A DNA stretch of 64,000 bases from Clavulina sp. PMI_390 (GCA_015039315.1 WIDE01000042.1:37675-101674); one strand, 5' to 3'. Positions 46,320 through 58,404 are shown, counted from the stretch's first letter. Numbers and translations: made by a program. Notes: a model not told the origin generated them from the sequence alone.

Positions 46320-47580
46320 TATGGAGATTGAGATCGAGATTGTGGAAGAAGGGTATTCGTCAGATGCAAGGGGAGCTCGCTGATGGCGGGATGGCTGTTG
46401 ATAAGAGGACCTTGCTGTCTTTTCTGTCACGTTGTATCTATTCTCGATGTGTATTAGGTTACAATATTGGCTGAGTCGAACGCGACACTGCCCCCGCCGA
46501 AAGGAGCCTCATAGAGACATTGAGACGATCTGATGAGGGCGTGTGAGGTTGAGATTTGAGATTTCCCCATATAGTACTGGATTGAAGATATTGTGCATGA
46601 GACCCAACTCTTCGGAGTCTCTTGGCGCTCTCACTAATTGGTAAACCTGTACCAACTGAATAACACGATTGAATGCATGTCATTGGAAGCTAGCCTAACG
46701 ACGCAGGGGGGAGGGGGAGAAACACACCTGTGCGTTCAGGCCAAGTATTACGTAGTCCTTTGCACACTTTGAGCAGGGAACGTCAAGCCTTGCACAATAT
46801 TGACATGAGGCTTGACACCACAGGTCGCTTCCGTAGCAGTGGACAAGAAGCGTTGGGATTATATGTTTTGGTCAATCATTAGATCCATAAGCATTCAAGG
46901 GGTCGGGTTCACATCGCGAGGCTGTGGCTAGCATGGGTTTGCTGAGGTCTGGTTGGAGTCTGAGTCCGCAGTTGTCAGATGTTATACCGCCTTTGGTGCT
47001 GCTTGGATTACGAGCTAAATGGATTTGGTGCCTATTGACTCACCAGTATGGCCGCCTCGTCTGAGGCAGGCGTTCGTAGTCTTAGCCCTGCAACATGCAT
47101 TTCCTCAACTTTGGAAATTCTATCTTTCGTCAGTCAGTTGCGCTCTGTATAAACGACCTGCGCGTCATGACACGACCAAATGAACAGTTGGGTATTCCAA
47201 GATTTGAACTTTGATATTGGGAGGTGTGATGAAGATATGATATCGAATCACCTTCTTGAATCCTCTCTCGTCGATCGACTTCCCGCTAACGGGCCGACTC
47301 TACTCCTGCTCACATGGGAACCCCCGAGTGTCAGCCCTGTGAACCCTTTCTGCACAGGGATTGAATCCAAAAAACTCAGAAACCCTCAAATATTCCATCT
47401 CCATGTCTGGGGCACAGAGATTTTTTCTATTCACTAATCAGACAACACCAGACACGCCATACCACACGCTACGCCAGACGTGTTCCTGCCGGACAGCTGC
47501 CATTCCCTGCATTGGAAACCAAAAGTTTTTCCAAACTTTGGAAGGCCTTGCGGTCCTTGTTGAATATCCAGTATCCGGGT
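46320..47580. other. Divergent intergenic region
   Basis: 1.26 kb between array protein 3 and the plus-strand F-box gene. Frames at 47,180-47,660 are open but carry no motif. An extra 5' exon of the F-box gene may lie just before 47581, since the frame there is open back to at least 47,390. Confidence 0.4.
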
Positions 47581-49176
47581 ATGCTTCCGAATCTGGCGCC
47601 AGCCTACCCTATGGACGAAGTGCTCCAAGTTGCACAAAGACTACATTGGGAAAACAGTGTAGATGACTCGATGAAGCTGATAAACCCGAATCTTAATCTC
47701 CCCTCGCCCTCTAGGCGGCGCTCAAACGTAAGCCATCTTCGATGAGCTCGGTTTTCCCTGCTGATTACTTCACTCCCAATAGACTTTGTCTTCGAAGATG
47801 CTGGAGATGCTGCCGATTGAGCTCATATATCTGGTTCTAAAACATCTTTCCCAAGATGAATTGAGAGCTCTGGCGTTGCTGAGTAGCGCATGGCACATCA
47901 GAGCAGCACCCAGCCTATGGCAAGGATTCACTATCGAGGACTCTGAGGGACCTGATGAGTCTCATCTGCGCCATCGCTTGAATGCCCTCACAAGGTGTCA
48001 GATGAGGATGCAATCGCTTAGAAGACTCGCCATTGGGCCCTGTACATGGCACTGGAGCCCGCCACTTCTAAAAGCAATGGCCGAGATGTGGAAAAACACA
48101 CCTCGCCTCTCGGATCTATTTTTAGAGATTCCTGAACACGAAAGATTCAAGAAAGAAGGCCATTTTGCGGCCCTCTTTCTGACCCTCGTTGAATCTGCCG
48201 CATATTTCCGGCTGACCACGCTCAAGGCAGAAGCTCGGATTACGGACGACTCGCCTTTTCGACAATTTATTTGGCTTCAGCCCAGTATCAGGTGTCTAAT
48301 TGGGGCCTTCATTCACACGGAGTATTTCCAGTCCCCAAATCCAACCGATTTCCTTCCAGATCTGGCAATCCTCCATCTTCATCACCACAGCATGGTTACT
48401 GCGGCTGCCCTTGTACCAGGTCGACCGGTCAGAGAGCTATGGCTCAAGTCTGATGATTACATTGCACTGCCTGCTTTTGAAGCGGGGTTCTGTGCTCTTC
48501 AACGGTCAACTGTCCCCTTGATGTCCCTTTCCATTGATGGCTCCCCAGGCGACCATAGGTCGCCCTTGGTGTGGCTCCAGCGTCTCCAAACTACTTTCCC
48601 GCACTTAGAGCATTTCAACCTCCACTGGCCTGTATTCTATTTGAATGATGGTGACCCCCCTATTTTTTTGGAGGATCTACGCACACTACGCCTCCATGTG
48701 TCGGGCACTGCCAGAAAGCGGCTAATTGAATCGCTCAGCCTCATGAAAAAGTTACGGGTCCTCTATGTGATCGATCTCGAGGAACAAATGTGGGTCCGTT
48801 CGTCTAAGTAAGTCTCGCCGACTTTCTTAGTCTCCAGTCCCTCCTAGTTGTTACCCTAGGCTGGGACCAGAGCCTGAATGGCGTCTTGAGACCTCTAAAT
48901 TTCCTTATTTTGACGTGAAATATCGAAGATTCGCGGTATCTTTACTCAAATTGCTCTCTAAAGACCCCAAACTAGCTACAAAAACTCCTCAAACGTAAGT
49001 TTTCGGCTGTCTCCTCGCTACCATTGATTGCTGATTATCCGGGGTGGTCCCATGATGCTGATAACTACGCATCTTCGCCTCTTATTCCTTCATCAAGGCT
49101 CAAGGATTTTCCCCCAGATTTAAGGCAAGGCGATCCAGATGATACCACTCCTGGAACCAGTGAATCGAAGAAATAG
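47581..49176 (+). CDS. F-box protein with LRR-like repeats
   Basis: Exons: 47581-47727, 47783-48807, 48860-48994 and 49098-49176 (1386 nt, 461 residues). The F-box follows a 50-residue leader: MLEMLPIELIYLVLKHLSQD, ELRALALLSSAWHIRAAPSL, WQGFTI. The rest has leucine-rich strand/helix units (LRRLAIGPCTWHW, PRLSDLFLEIP, LEHFNLHWP, LRTLRLHVSG, KLRVLYVIDL). RRLAIGPCTWHW and the following spacing match the gene at 30948-32824, so the two are paralogues 15 kb apart. It is inserted, in opposite orientation, in the middle of the F-box-like array. The start is the first ATG in exon 1, and an upstream start is possible. An SCF adaptor role is inferred; the substrate is unknown. Confidence 0.75.
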
Positions 49177-49305
49177 CGAGTTTGCTCGCTATTCCACGGT
49201 GTAGCAAGAGGCTGTGAGATGATATTTGGTTGAAGGCCGTGGAATGTTCTCATTATCCTGCATTTTCATGCTAAGGGTGACGCTCCGGTCAATGTAGAGT
49301 TCATT
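49177..49305. repeat. Duplicated array spacer, copy a
   Basis: CTCGCTATTCCACG, CAAGAGGCTGT, TTGGTTGAAGGCC and AAGGGTGACGCTCCGGTCAA recur in the same order at 53335-53455. The spacer therefore duplicated together with an array gene. Confidence 0.8.
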
Positions 49306-49411
49306 CTCGCTTGAACGTAACCGTCAAGAGATGTTTTCTCGCCTTATATGATATGAGTTCACGATATTTCCATATCAAGAACATCAAAATACACATGAGC
49401 GTAAAGAAACA

Positions 49412-51370
49412 TTAGAACTGATACATTGTGATTGTATAAGTCCATGCCGATGGATCCAGCCTTGGAACAGCCAACCTCCCCGAAATTTCGTCCCAAGAGA
49501 AATGCATTGACGATAACAGGTTTGTTTCCACTATTTGCTCTATTTTTCCATCAATCGCCGGAGGACCTCGACGAGTCCGGAAATAGAGTGGTTTGTGAAT
49601 GACCTGCTGCCCAGATTCATCCAAGTCAGTCATCACGATCGTCATCTCGGTCCCCCTATTAACACCATTTGCTGGTCCAGGAACACTAACGCGACTGAGT
49701 ACTCGGTTATTACCGATTGTGTGATCTGTAAGCGCATATTCTAGCCGATTAGAGTTCACCGGTGTATGGGCGTGCATCGGGAGTCTGTTATCTCCGGAAG
49801 GCGTGGGACGGCCACTATTTGGGAGCAAATTACGCGTGAATGGTGCGCTATACTCGACACGATCTCCGATAGGGCGTGATTGGATTGACCCGTTGCTGGC
49901 GTCAATATACGGCTCGCCCATCTTGACGACAAATAGCGCCACGGGAAACATGATGCCCATCGTTACGCTCTTCCCACGGTGCCATACCGAAAGAATTCGG
50001 TGCCCTGTGACGGGGTCGCGCTGCGTCTCGAGGGAAATTAACGTCCCAACGTTCCACTTGGATGGACGACCCGTCGCCACAAACCATAAGGTTGGCCGAG
50101 GTGATAAGTTGGGGTCAGGATTCAATGCGCTGAGGTGCGCAACGAACAGTCTGCCGCTCTGGTTGCGAATAAAGATGAATTCGTTGTTGTAAATCTCTGC
50201 TTCAATCGCGCTCTACGGATGCGGAGCGAAGGGTATGCGGTTTGTGACGGTTCGATGCCCATGAAAGTGGAAAGTGGGGCGTACGAGAAGTTCAGGATAT
50301 ATAGACATTACGCGTCCACAACTGAGGTCGATGATTCGAAGCACTGTCGCGGTGCCCAACCTATCTTCGAAAATGAGGAACTGGTCTTGCATCTTTAACA
50401 CGGCAGGTCCTCCAGTCAAGGATTGGGGGAGGTCACCGATATACTCTAAGGGGTGAGCCTTCGAGGACAGGGTGTCAACGAATGGTTGAAAAAACACGTT
50501 AAACTGGTGGGGTTTACTATTGAAAAAGATTAGTCAGACGGGTATACAGATTGTGGAGGTATGCATGGGCCAGTCATCAAGCACGTACAAGAACCCAGTG
50601 ACCAGCAATAGACCCTCTATCCCCTCATACACGCACAATTGGGCAACAAAAGTACTTGCCCACCAATTTGGAATAATTATCTCCGCAGCAGACGGGAGCG
50701 GAATAATATACTTGATCCCGTTTCTCAGGTCGAAGATGAGGAGCCGGGTTTGAAGCCAGCAAGCAAACACCTCTCCGCCCGGCGTTATTCTCATAGACAA
50801 AATTTCAATTTTGGGGCAATCATGAAGAGTAAGTGCGAACGGCTCCATGATGAGTTCTGGTTGGCGGAGCTGATGCCTAACTCTCATGGCCTCGAGATAG
50901 CGGGCGCGGAAGTCATTGCTGAGATGACTGATAGGATCATACTCATTGAGCCAAGTGATCGGCTCAACAGTAGTAGGAGCTGAGATGTATTCCTCCGGAG
51001 GATTTCCTCTCTTAAACCAATCGGCTTCAGGAAGCACCAGGGTTACTGGTTCCAAGGGTGGAAGGCGTTCAGTTGCTCGAGGCCATGCACATAGCCACAC
51101 GATCTTCGTTGATGAGCAATTGTAGAGGAATCTGCATGTCTATATGTTGCGTGAGCATGGGAAGGTGCAATAGCATAACTTTACGCTACGTACGTGGCTG
51201 ACAGCTATAAGATCCCGTGGCTCCAACCCTTCACAAAGGATAGCGATGACAAGATCGGCCGGCAGAGATACAAAGGAATAGTTTCCCTCGGTGGTCTCAG
51301 TCACCAGATTTGACGTAGTTGCAGGAAGTCTCTTGAATGGATGCGGGGTATGACGAGCCACCTGGTCCAT
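49412..51370 (-). CDS. F-box-like array protein 4 (complete)
   Basis: Best model of the family. The start at 51370 gives MDQVARHTPHPFKRLPATTS and the F-box-like SLPADLVIAILCEGLEPRDL, followed by IAVSH. The exon 1 donor is GTACGTAGC after the His codon. Exon 2 (about 50,590-51,139) starts TCRFLYNCSSTKIVWL and ends LLLVTGFF across the junction. Exon 3 is about 50,230-50,515 (KPHQFNVFFQPF, VLRIIDLSCGRVMSIYP). Exon 4 is about 49,412-50,210 (EIYNNEFIFIRNQSGRLFVAHL to WDEISGRLAVPR, TMYQF). Propeller-like repeats are as in the other members. It aligns best with protein 1 (LPEADWF, PPEEYISAPTTVEP). No break seen. Confidence 0.78.
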
Positions 51371-51875
51371 GATGCTGCTTGGAATCGGACTTAGGACTTA
51401 AGACCAGCGCAGTCCGACAAACATATCACAATGGGTTCTCAATAAAGGGTTGTCTAGTCAAAAGAGACAAAAGAGGTGGGAGGAGGCGGTGCCATTGTTC
51501 TTGGCGCCAAGTCGCGTACAGCTGACTGTGGGAAGTGGCTGAGATAAAGAATTTCACACGTAGGCAAAAGGATTTGTATGGAGCAAGCTGTTAGGTTAAT
51601 ATGCTTCTGCCTCTTACGCTACGATGTTTTAGGGCATGCGAAACCGTCGGTTGATTCAATTGCGGGTACGATATAATTTAACTTCTGAACTACCACAGTA
51701 TATGTACTCAAGGAATTGGATAACGTCATATTTGAGATCGCAGGAAATATGTATTATGGTTCAGCGATACAATTCATGCCAGGCCCAGACAGACGTTTCG
51801 CTTGAGTGTAATAGTAAATCCCTGTCAGTGGTATGGTAGTGTCTCAAGGGCGACAAACCGTTCGGTCACTATATG
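51371..51875. other. Upstream region of array protein 4
   Basis: 505 bp, AT-rich, no gene seen; it ends at the left terminus of the inverted-repeat element. Confidence 0.4.
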
Positions 51876-53218
51876 TACATCAGGAACTTGGTTCGTGGTC
51901 GAAATTTTGGACCATGTTCGAGAATCACCTCAACCACGCCTCGACCACTCCGACCACCTCGAACACATGGTCGATGTATTGTCGGACCACACCGACCACT
52001 TTAGCGCCAGTATAGAAATTTTCACAATACAACCAGTGGTTATAATTCAAAGAGTCTGTACTCTACATGGCTAGCAAATGGATCGTTCCAGAATGAAGAA
52101 GCTTGTAATATACGTTCACTCACGATGGCCTAGCTGCAAAATGGCTCTCTAAGTTGCGTACTCCGAACATCTTTATTGTGTGCTCACGTGAATCGTCGGC
52201 TCCGGACCAAGTGTAAAATCTCTCCGAGTCCATCCTTCCATGCTACTTCATCCCTTGCACTCTGTCGCCCTTTGTCCTTCATCTCTTTTTCACTTTTCTC
52301 TCTAGCATCCCCAGTGCCGAGCTGTATTTTGCTACTGCCAGTCCCTGCCGCAGCAATTGCAGGTATGTCCCCAGTATGAGTTCCTTCACGTTGCTAAGTC
52401 ACGTCTCCAGGCCGCAAAGTTTGCGACCAATGCTTCCCTCCTGACGTTCTGTGCCCGTGGTAGGCTTTACTTAACATCTCCGACAGGTGATATTGACTAA
52501 CTTCTGCACTGCTTCAGCTGCCCCTCTCCATTACTCTTTCATCCTTGCCAGGTCACCACCTCCCTACACCGCGGTAGGTCCACTCCTAGTATCCCTACCA
52601 CCATTTTTGCCCCCACATCTATTCCTACTCTAGTATCACCCTGATAACCCCACTTCTTTTGCTCTGATTCCGTTCTATGACCATCTCCCCACTTTTCACC
52701 TTGTGATCTGATTACAACTTCGTCGCGGAACCCCCTTCTCCCCTCCCTCTCTTCCTAGAATTGCCACATGATGATGACCCGTTAGCAATCCTGGGACAGT
52801 CATCATTCCCCTCCTTTCTCCTTGCACACGCAACCCTATCACCCTCTCACTACAGGCCTGTGTTCCTATTATTTTCGTGATAAGCATGAATTTGGTCATG
52901 GGCACACGACAATTTTACACTTCTAGGCTCTCATGCTGGCGATTGTGATTTGTTACAATTATGGTTACGATTATGATGTAAATACACGTAGAATAGTACT
53001 GCAATAAATGCAAAGACCGTAAAAAGTGAACGTTCTGTTTATCCAACCACTGAGCACTGAAACACCTTGACCGCCCGAACCAGGACCATCCGACCACCCG
53101 GAACACCAGTGGTCAGGGCGGTCGGCGACCGGGGACCATGCTCCTGTGGTCGGAGTGGTCTGAGCGTGGTCGAGGTGTTTGGCCGACCATTTTGAACACG
53201 AACTGAGTTCCTGATGTA
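51876..53218. mobile_element. 1343 bp inverted-repeat element rich in CGACCAC
   Basis: The left end is TACATCAGGAACTTGGTTCG and the right end, inverted, TACATCAGGAACTCAGTTCG. Similarity continues for about 85 bp to CCTCGACCACGC and GACCACTCCGACCAC. Both subterminal parts contain many CGACCAC/GTGGTCG units. Ends within TA suggest a TA target site (Tc1/mariner-like), not proven. The interior is C/T-rich without a transposase frame, so it is non-autonomous or degraded. It sits between array proteins 4 and 5. Confidence 0.75.
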
Positions 53219-53334
53219 AACCCGCTGTAGGTCTTGCCATTTCGATAAGAGACGGTGGACCAGACTGATTAAGCACGTTTGGCGGCTCACGTGTGGCATG
53301 TTGTACTCCTGCAGCCAATTAACAGAAGGGGATT

Positions 53335-53455
53335 ATTTTTTCTCGCTATTCCACGTTTCATCAAGAGGCTGTTATATCATGTTTGGTTGAAGGCCTTGGG
53401 ATGTTCTCATTCTCTCATATTTTCATGATAAGGGTGACGCTCCGGTCAATAAGTA
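53335..53455. repeat. Duplicated array spacer, copy b
   Basis: Matches 49177-49305 in order and orientation and lies just before the 3' end of array protein 5, as copy a does for protein 4. Confidence 0.8.
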
Positions 53456-53477
53456 AAACTAAAGCAAAAATAGGCTT

Positions 53478-55485
53478 CTATAATTGATATATGGTGAAAG
53501 AAACTTTTCCTGTTACCCAGTCCCGGTTATGAACAACCAGCCTCCCCGATATCTCGTCCCACAGTGTGTAGTCCCTCGATGACGCCCATTCTGTGAACTG
53601 CTCCACTTTTGCACTTGTCCCCTTTCCTCCTAGTTTTCCTTTCCAAGTTTGTGCACGAGTGCAGATGTGCAACGGCTTGTGCACAATTCGCTGTCCTGAC
53701 TCGTCCAAACGACTAAGCACCGTAGTGAAGCCACTACGTGTAGTCTCTCTACCCTCCCGCGCAATATTGCTGAGCGGAACACTGTTACCCGTTGTGCAAT
53801 TTGTGTGCGGCGGTTTATGAGAGGAATAGTAGTTGGCAAACACCCGCATGCGCTCATCAAGCTCCTCGGGGGATGTCCCGCCAGAACCCCACCGTCCGTT
53901 ATGTGCTTCATTCTTGAATAAATCCTCGGTGAATGGCGTAGTGTATGATGTGGCGAGCACATTCCCATTGGGTATTATCAGCCCCTCACTCCTGTCAATG
54001 AGCGGCACACCCATTCTGACGAGATGCATTTGATGGGGAAGGCCATGTAAGTGATCTAGAGCCCACATGAATAGGACGGGCTGCTGTAGGATAGGGTCGA
54101 GGTGGGCCCTTGCTGAGGTGCAATACCATATTTTTGTGAAAGTTGGGAAGTCTAATAATTCCAACCACACCTGTGGCGGCGGAGATAACTCGGGATCCGC
54201 GTTCAATGCACTCAGCTGCGCGACGAACATCGTGCCGAATGAATTGTGAAAGAATATGAATTCATCATTATAGACTTCCACACCGGCTGCGAAGAGCTAG
54301 AGGGGAGTGCAGCGAACCGAAACCAGGGGCTCAGTAACGCGGGGACAGTTAGCGTGGATAGTTGAAGGAATCGTACAGGGTGGTTTACGGAGGTCACTAA
54401 TCCAGTGCAAAGATCCACGATGCGATAGTATTCACTCCCATTCGCAGCTTTATTAGAATAGATGAGGTAACGGCCTTTGAGCGCGGTCCTGCTCACTTTC
54501 CCATAGACAGGAAAGTTGCCAAGGTGCTTCAAGGGTCGCGGGTCCTCGGATAAGGAGGCCGAGAAGGGCTGGAAGACGACATCAAGCTGGTTGCTGTTCC
54601 TATCCAAAGTAAAACAAGTTAGAAACATTAATCTTCAGGATAAGACAGAGGCCCAGTGCTCACAAGAAAGGTGCAACTATTAGCAGTCCTTCAGTCCCCT
54701 CGTGAATGAATATCTGAGCAACAATATTTTCCGACCACGGGGAAAATTGGGACTCCGGCCACCCTGAACATAGGGTCAGACCGGTATACTTGATCCCAGA
54801 CCGAAGATCAAACATAATTAGTGTCCTCTGATGCCAATAAACGAGCACCTCCCCACCGGGCGTGAGCGCATCACCGCTACGGTCATTGAACTTGGAATTG
54901 TCATGAAGCCATGCAAGTGGCTCCATTATGATCTTCTCTTGGCGAAGTTGGTGCTTGACACGGAGCACCTCAAGATATCGGGCGCGATAACTTCTCTGAA
55001 GAAGTTTTGAGCGCTCGGAATCATACGCACTACGCCATTCGATAGGCTCGATCGTAGTGGGGCAGAGGGTGAGATCTTCTTGAATCTTCGTAGTTTTGAA
55101 CCACTTAGCCGCAGGAAGCACAAGTGGCGGTGGTTCCAATGGTGCAAGGCGCTCAGTCGCGCGAGGCCATGCCAGTCGCCACACGATTCTCAATGACGCG
55201 CAGGCATACAAAGCTTGGCATACCTTGGGCTTCGATGTGAGGACGACAGGGCTGTGCTCAAAAGACCTCGCGACGTACGTGGCTAACGGCTATAAGATCG
55301 CGCGGCTCCAACCCTTCGCATAGTATGGCGATGAGAACCTCATCTGGCAAACCCGCCAGTTTTCCCTGCACTAGATTTGGTTTGTCAATGAACGATTCCT
55401 TTCGAGTTTCTGGTGTGGTAATCTGAGGCTTCCCAGCGCCGCGCAAGGCAGTAAACTTCTTGAAGAGCCCAGTCGCTTCCTTCAT
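53478..55485 (-). CDS. F-box-like array protein 5 (complete)
   Basis: Starts at 55485 (MKEATGLFKKFTAL), giving GLPDEVLIAILCEGLEPRDLIAVSH in exon 1. Exon 2 is about 54,663-55,235 (WPRATERLAPLEPPPLVLP, YRARYLEVLRVKHQLRQEKI, TPGGEVLVYWHQRTLIMFDL). Exon 3 is about 54,370-54,600 (YRIVDLCTGLVTSV). Exon 4 is 53,478-about 54,295 (EVYNDEFIFFHNSFGTMFVA to WDEISGRLVVHN, TIYQL). The N-terminal leader (MK.ATG..) matches array protein 3, so 3 and 5 share a closer origin at that end. No frameshift seen. Family role as for protein 1; the substrate is unknown. Confidence 0.77.
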
Positions 55486-56195
55486 TTTGGCTCTTGAGGT
55501 CGTGATGGTGAAGGCGAGCCCAACTACGTAGCAAAAAAAAAAATGTAAAAAGGGGTGTGGGCCCCAGAGGTGGCGGTTGATAAGAGGTCCGTGGTGCTCG
55601 TGCCCTAATATGTTTGGGCTTGGCAGCACCAAATATATTGTACGTCTAATTGAACACAACACCGCCTCTACATCAAGAGCGGAGAGGAGCCTACACGGAG
55701 GCATTATAACATAATTGGAGCGTTAGAATAGTTATGTAGTGACGATTCAGTCGACCTTGATCGATGAGCGCTCGAGGACTGAATTGCAATCTTGCCAAGG
55801 TGGAACTGCGACAATCAATGCACTGCTGTAACAGAACTGACCCGCAAGGACCATACATGTCCATGGGACGAGCCATCGAACAGCGACCTTTCGACCTATT
55901 CAAGAAAGATTTACTGTTTCCATTATTTGATCCACTTCTTACCTATCTACTTCATCTGCTATGAAAGATCCAACTATGCGTTTGTCTATGAGCAGCCCAG
56001 CCTCGCTCACATTAATGGCCGCCTTACTTATCCATGTCCTGTTCAGGCATTTCTAAGATATTGTGTAGTCAATTATGACCCAGCGACATCGTTGGTGGTG
56101 AAAACGGGCAGAGCGCACGATGATTTGATTGGAATTATATTGGCGAACCTCATTTATAACGGCCAGCCCGAGAACGCAAGTGGGATAGGCTAATA
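55486..56195. other. Intergenic region
   Basis: 710 bp. A plus-strand open frame at 55,792-56,193 has no domain or codon signal I trust and overlaps the promoter side of array protein 5. No gene is called. Confidence 0.4.
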
Positions 56196-57412
56196 TTATA
56201 GTTTAGGGTCTTGCGATGGAGGTGAGGGCGGCTTCAACGATTTCATAGGAGGTATCCGCAGTCTTTGCCGGATCCCAGGCACTCGGAGGACCAATCCTTG
56301 TAGAGTCTGTAAGACTCCATTGGTTCCGATGAAAAGAACCACTCCCTAGTAGAGCGGGACGTATGTGAGTATGAGTAAACTAATCGCATAGGCAGAGTGC
56401 TCACTGCGGGCATTGCCTTGAGGACGAAGAAACCAGCGAGCACCAGGACCCGGATGAGGTTTTTGGATTGCGCATTTTGAGAACCCTCGGGGGTTTCAGC
56501 GGTCTATCAAAGCACCATTTAGTTTATTGAGATAACGTATCGGCCAAGGACGAGCTTACCTCAACGCTGGCAAAGAAGAGCAGTGTCGCGANNNNNNNNN
56601 NNNNNNNNNNNNNNNNNNNNNNNNNNNNNNNNNNNNNNNNNNNNNNNNNNNNNNNNNNNNNNNNNNNNNNNNNNNNNNNNNNNNNNNNNNNNNNNNNNNN
56701 NNNNNNNNNNNNNNNNNNNNNNNNNNNNNNNNNNNNNNNNNNNNNNNNNNNNNNNNNNNNNNNNNNNNNNNNNNNNNNNNNNNNNNNNNNNNNNNNNNNN
56801 NNNNNNNNNNNNNNNNNNNNNNNNNNNNNNNNNNNNNNNNNNNNNNNNNNNNNNNNNNNNNNNNNNNNNNNNNNNNNNNNNNNNNNNNNNNNNNNNNNNN
56901 NNNNNNNNNNNNNNNNNNNNNNNNNNNNNNNNNNNNNNNNNNNNNNNNNNNNNNNNNNNNNNNNNNNNNNNNNNNNNNNNNNNNNNNNNNNNNNNNNNNN
57001 NNNNNNNNNNNNNNNNNNNNNNNNNNNNNNNNNNNNNNNNNNNNNNNNNNNNNNNNNNNNNNNNNNNNNNNNNNNNNNNNNNNNNNNNNNNNNNNNNNNN
57101 NNNNNNNNNNNNNNNNNNNGGAGGTAGATTGTCTGCTACTGGCGTAGAAAAGGTGTTAGTCGCGCCCGTCGTGGATGACTGGCTAGCAGTACTCCAGGGG
57201 TCTTGAGACCATGTTTGGTCCTCTGAGGTAGGTGTCGAGGATGCTGGAGCGGCTGGAGTTGAGGGAGCTGGCTTGGACGATGACAAAGGCCACAGGCTCA
57301 GTTGCCTCCGCTGGGAAAGACGAAGACTGGAGAGAGTGGGAGACACGGAATGCCCTCGCCTTGAAGCGGTCAAAGCATAAGTTGATAGCTTTCTCAATCG
57401 TAAAATGAACAA
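56196..57412 (-). CDS. Mitochondrial OXA1/COX18-type inner-membrane insertase (gap-interrupted)
   Basis: The 5' part (57120-57412) encodes a basic, Ser-rich, mitochondrial-targeting-like leader (LRLRKLSTYALTASRRGHSV, then a Ser/Pro-rich stretch). The 3' part after the gap has three exon pieces. ATLLFFASVE ends at a GTAAGC donor near 56,562. Next comes NLIRVLVLAGFFVLKAMPA (about 56,408-56,502), and finally GVVLFIGTNGVLQTLQGLVL followed by RVPGIRQRLRIPPM to the stop at 56196. MPAGV...N...LQ..VLR.P..R..L.IP matches the last transmembrane helix of the YidC/Oxa1/Cox18 family, which inserts proteins into the inner membrane. The C-tail is short, favouring a Cox18-like over an Oxa1-like member. No ATG opens the 5' frame, so an upstream exon (about 57,470-57,570) is likely. 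The 528-N gap hides helices 1-3. Confidence 0.7.
56592..57119. other. Assembly gap (528 N)
   Basis: Run of N inside the insertase gene. Confidence 0.99.
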
Positions 57413-58396
57413 AAATAGCCTTTAGTAACAGTCAAAAGACGATAATTCAATCTCTTTACCTGTGACGTTGAGAATGCCTTCGGGAATGCTCCCAGCCTTT
57501 GAGCTGGCCTACAAGAGATCAGATGTATTCAGTGGAAGGGCCTTGAATAAACATTTCTGAGCCATCATACATGCAACTTGGCCGTAGCCAAAGCCTTGAC
57601 GGCCCTATGATTGACTGCATGTCGCGTACGCTCAAGAAAGTTCACGAGTGTCACAGCGGGTCCGATGTGACAGGACCGACGACAACAATACACCACCACG
57701 AGGCTTTTACCCAGACCGCAGACCGACACAAAAGCTTTCAAGCACAACTGGATACTTATGGCGTTATCATTTGTCTAGATCGCCCCTATTTCTGTACGAT
57801 TCGGCCCAGGACCACCGATTCAGGCTACTCACCTTTCACAACAACATGGTGGCGTAATGAGGATGTCTGACTTGGTGGCGCGTGTCGAGTCAATTGCAAC
57901 CCCAGCTCCTAACTATCCGGAATCTCCGATCTCATTTTTTGGGTGCGCCGCACGTAAATCGCGCCCCTAGCGCACCACTATCTGATCGTTTTCGATCACC
58001 GTTGACAGGCCGAAGCGAAAACTCACCCTGACCGCCTGTGACTGGCTAGATAATCAACCTAAATCTTTCATGCGTTTGGACGAATTCAGCCGCAGCTACA
58101 CATGATCGGTGACTCGGAAGCAGATGATCTGTGCCTGCTGCTGTCTCTCTGCTATGCGATGCCCGTCTCAGGTTGCCTGTCTTGCTGCTGATCCTGATCC
58201 GCAGTGACGTTAAGACAGTGAAGTGAAGCTCAAGCGACGCCCGCCCGGCCCCTAACAATTCTCCGCCGCCGCTGACCGACGAATCGGGCGCTCCCTATAC
58301 TATCTTTGTCTGACCGCAACGAACAAGCATCACAGTCACGGTGGTCGATAGCGGGATCAATTTTCAGACAACTCGTTGTCTCCTCCACTCTTCCTC
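57413..58396. other. Intergenic, with probable 5' exon of the insertase gene
   Basis: The first 160 bp probably include the missing 5' exon of the minus-strand insertase gene. The rest, up to the next promoter, has short motif-free frames only. Confidence 0.4.
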
Positions 58397-58404
58397 TATA
58401 TATA
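58397..58404 (+). promoter_or_regulatory. TATA box of the 58450 gene
   Basis: TATATATA lies 46 nt before the ATG at 58450. It falls inside a longer frame starting at 58306, which argues for the downstream ATG. Confidence 0.5.

Noticed and set aside
55792..56193. 133-codon plus-strand frame
   Set aside because: Odd composition, no homology signal and no supporting promoter or introns; treated as chance.
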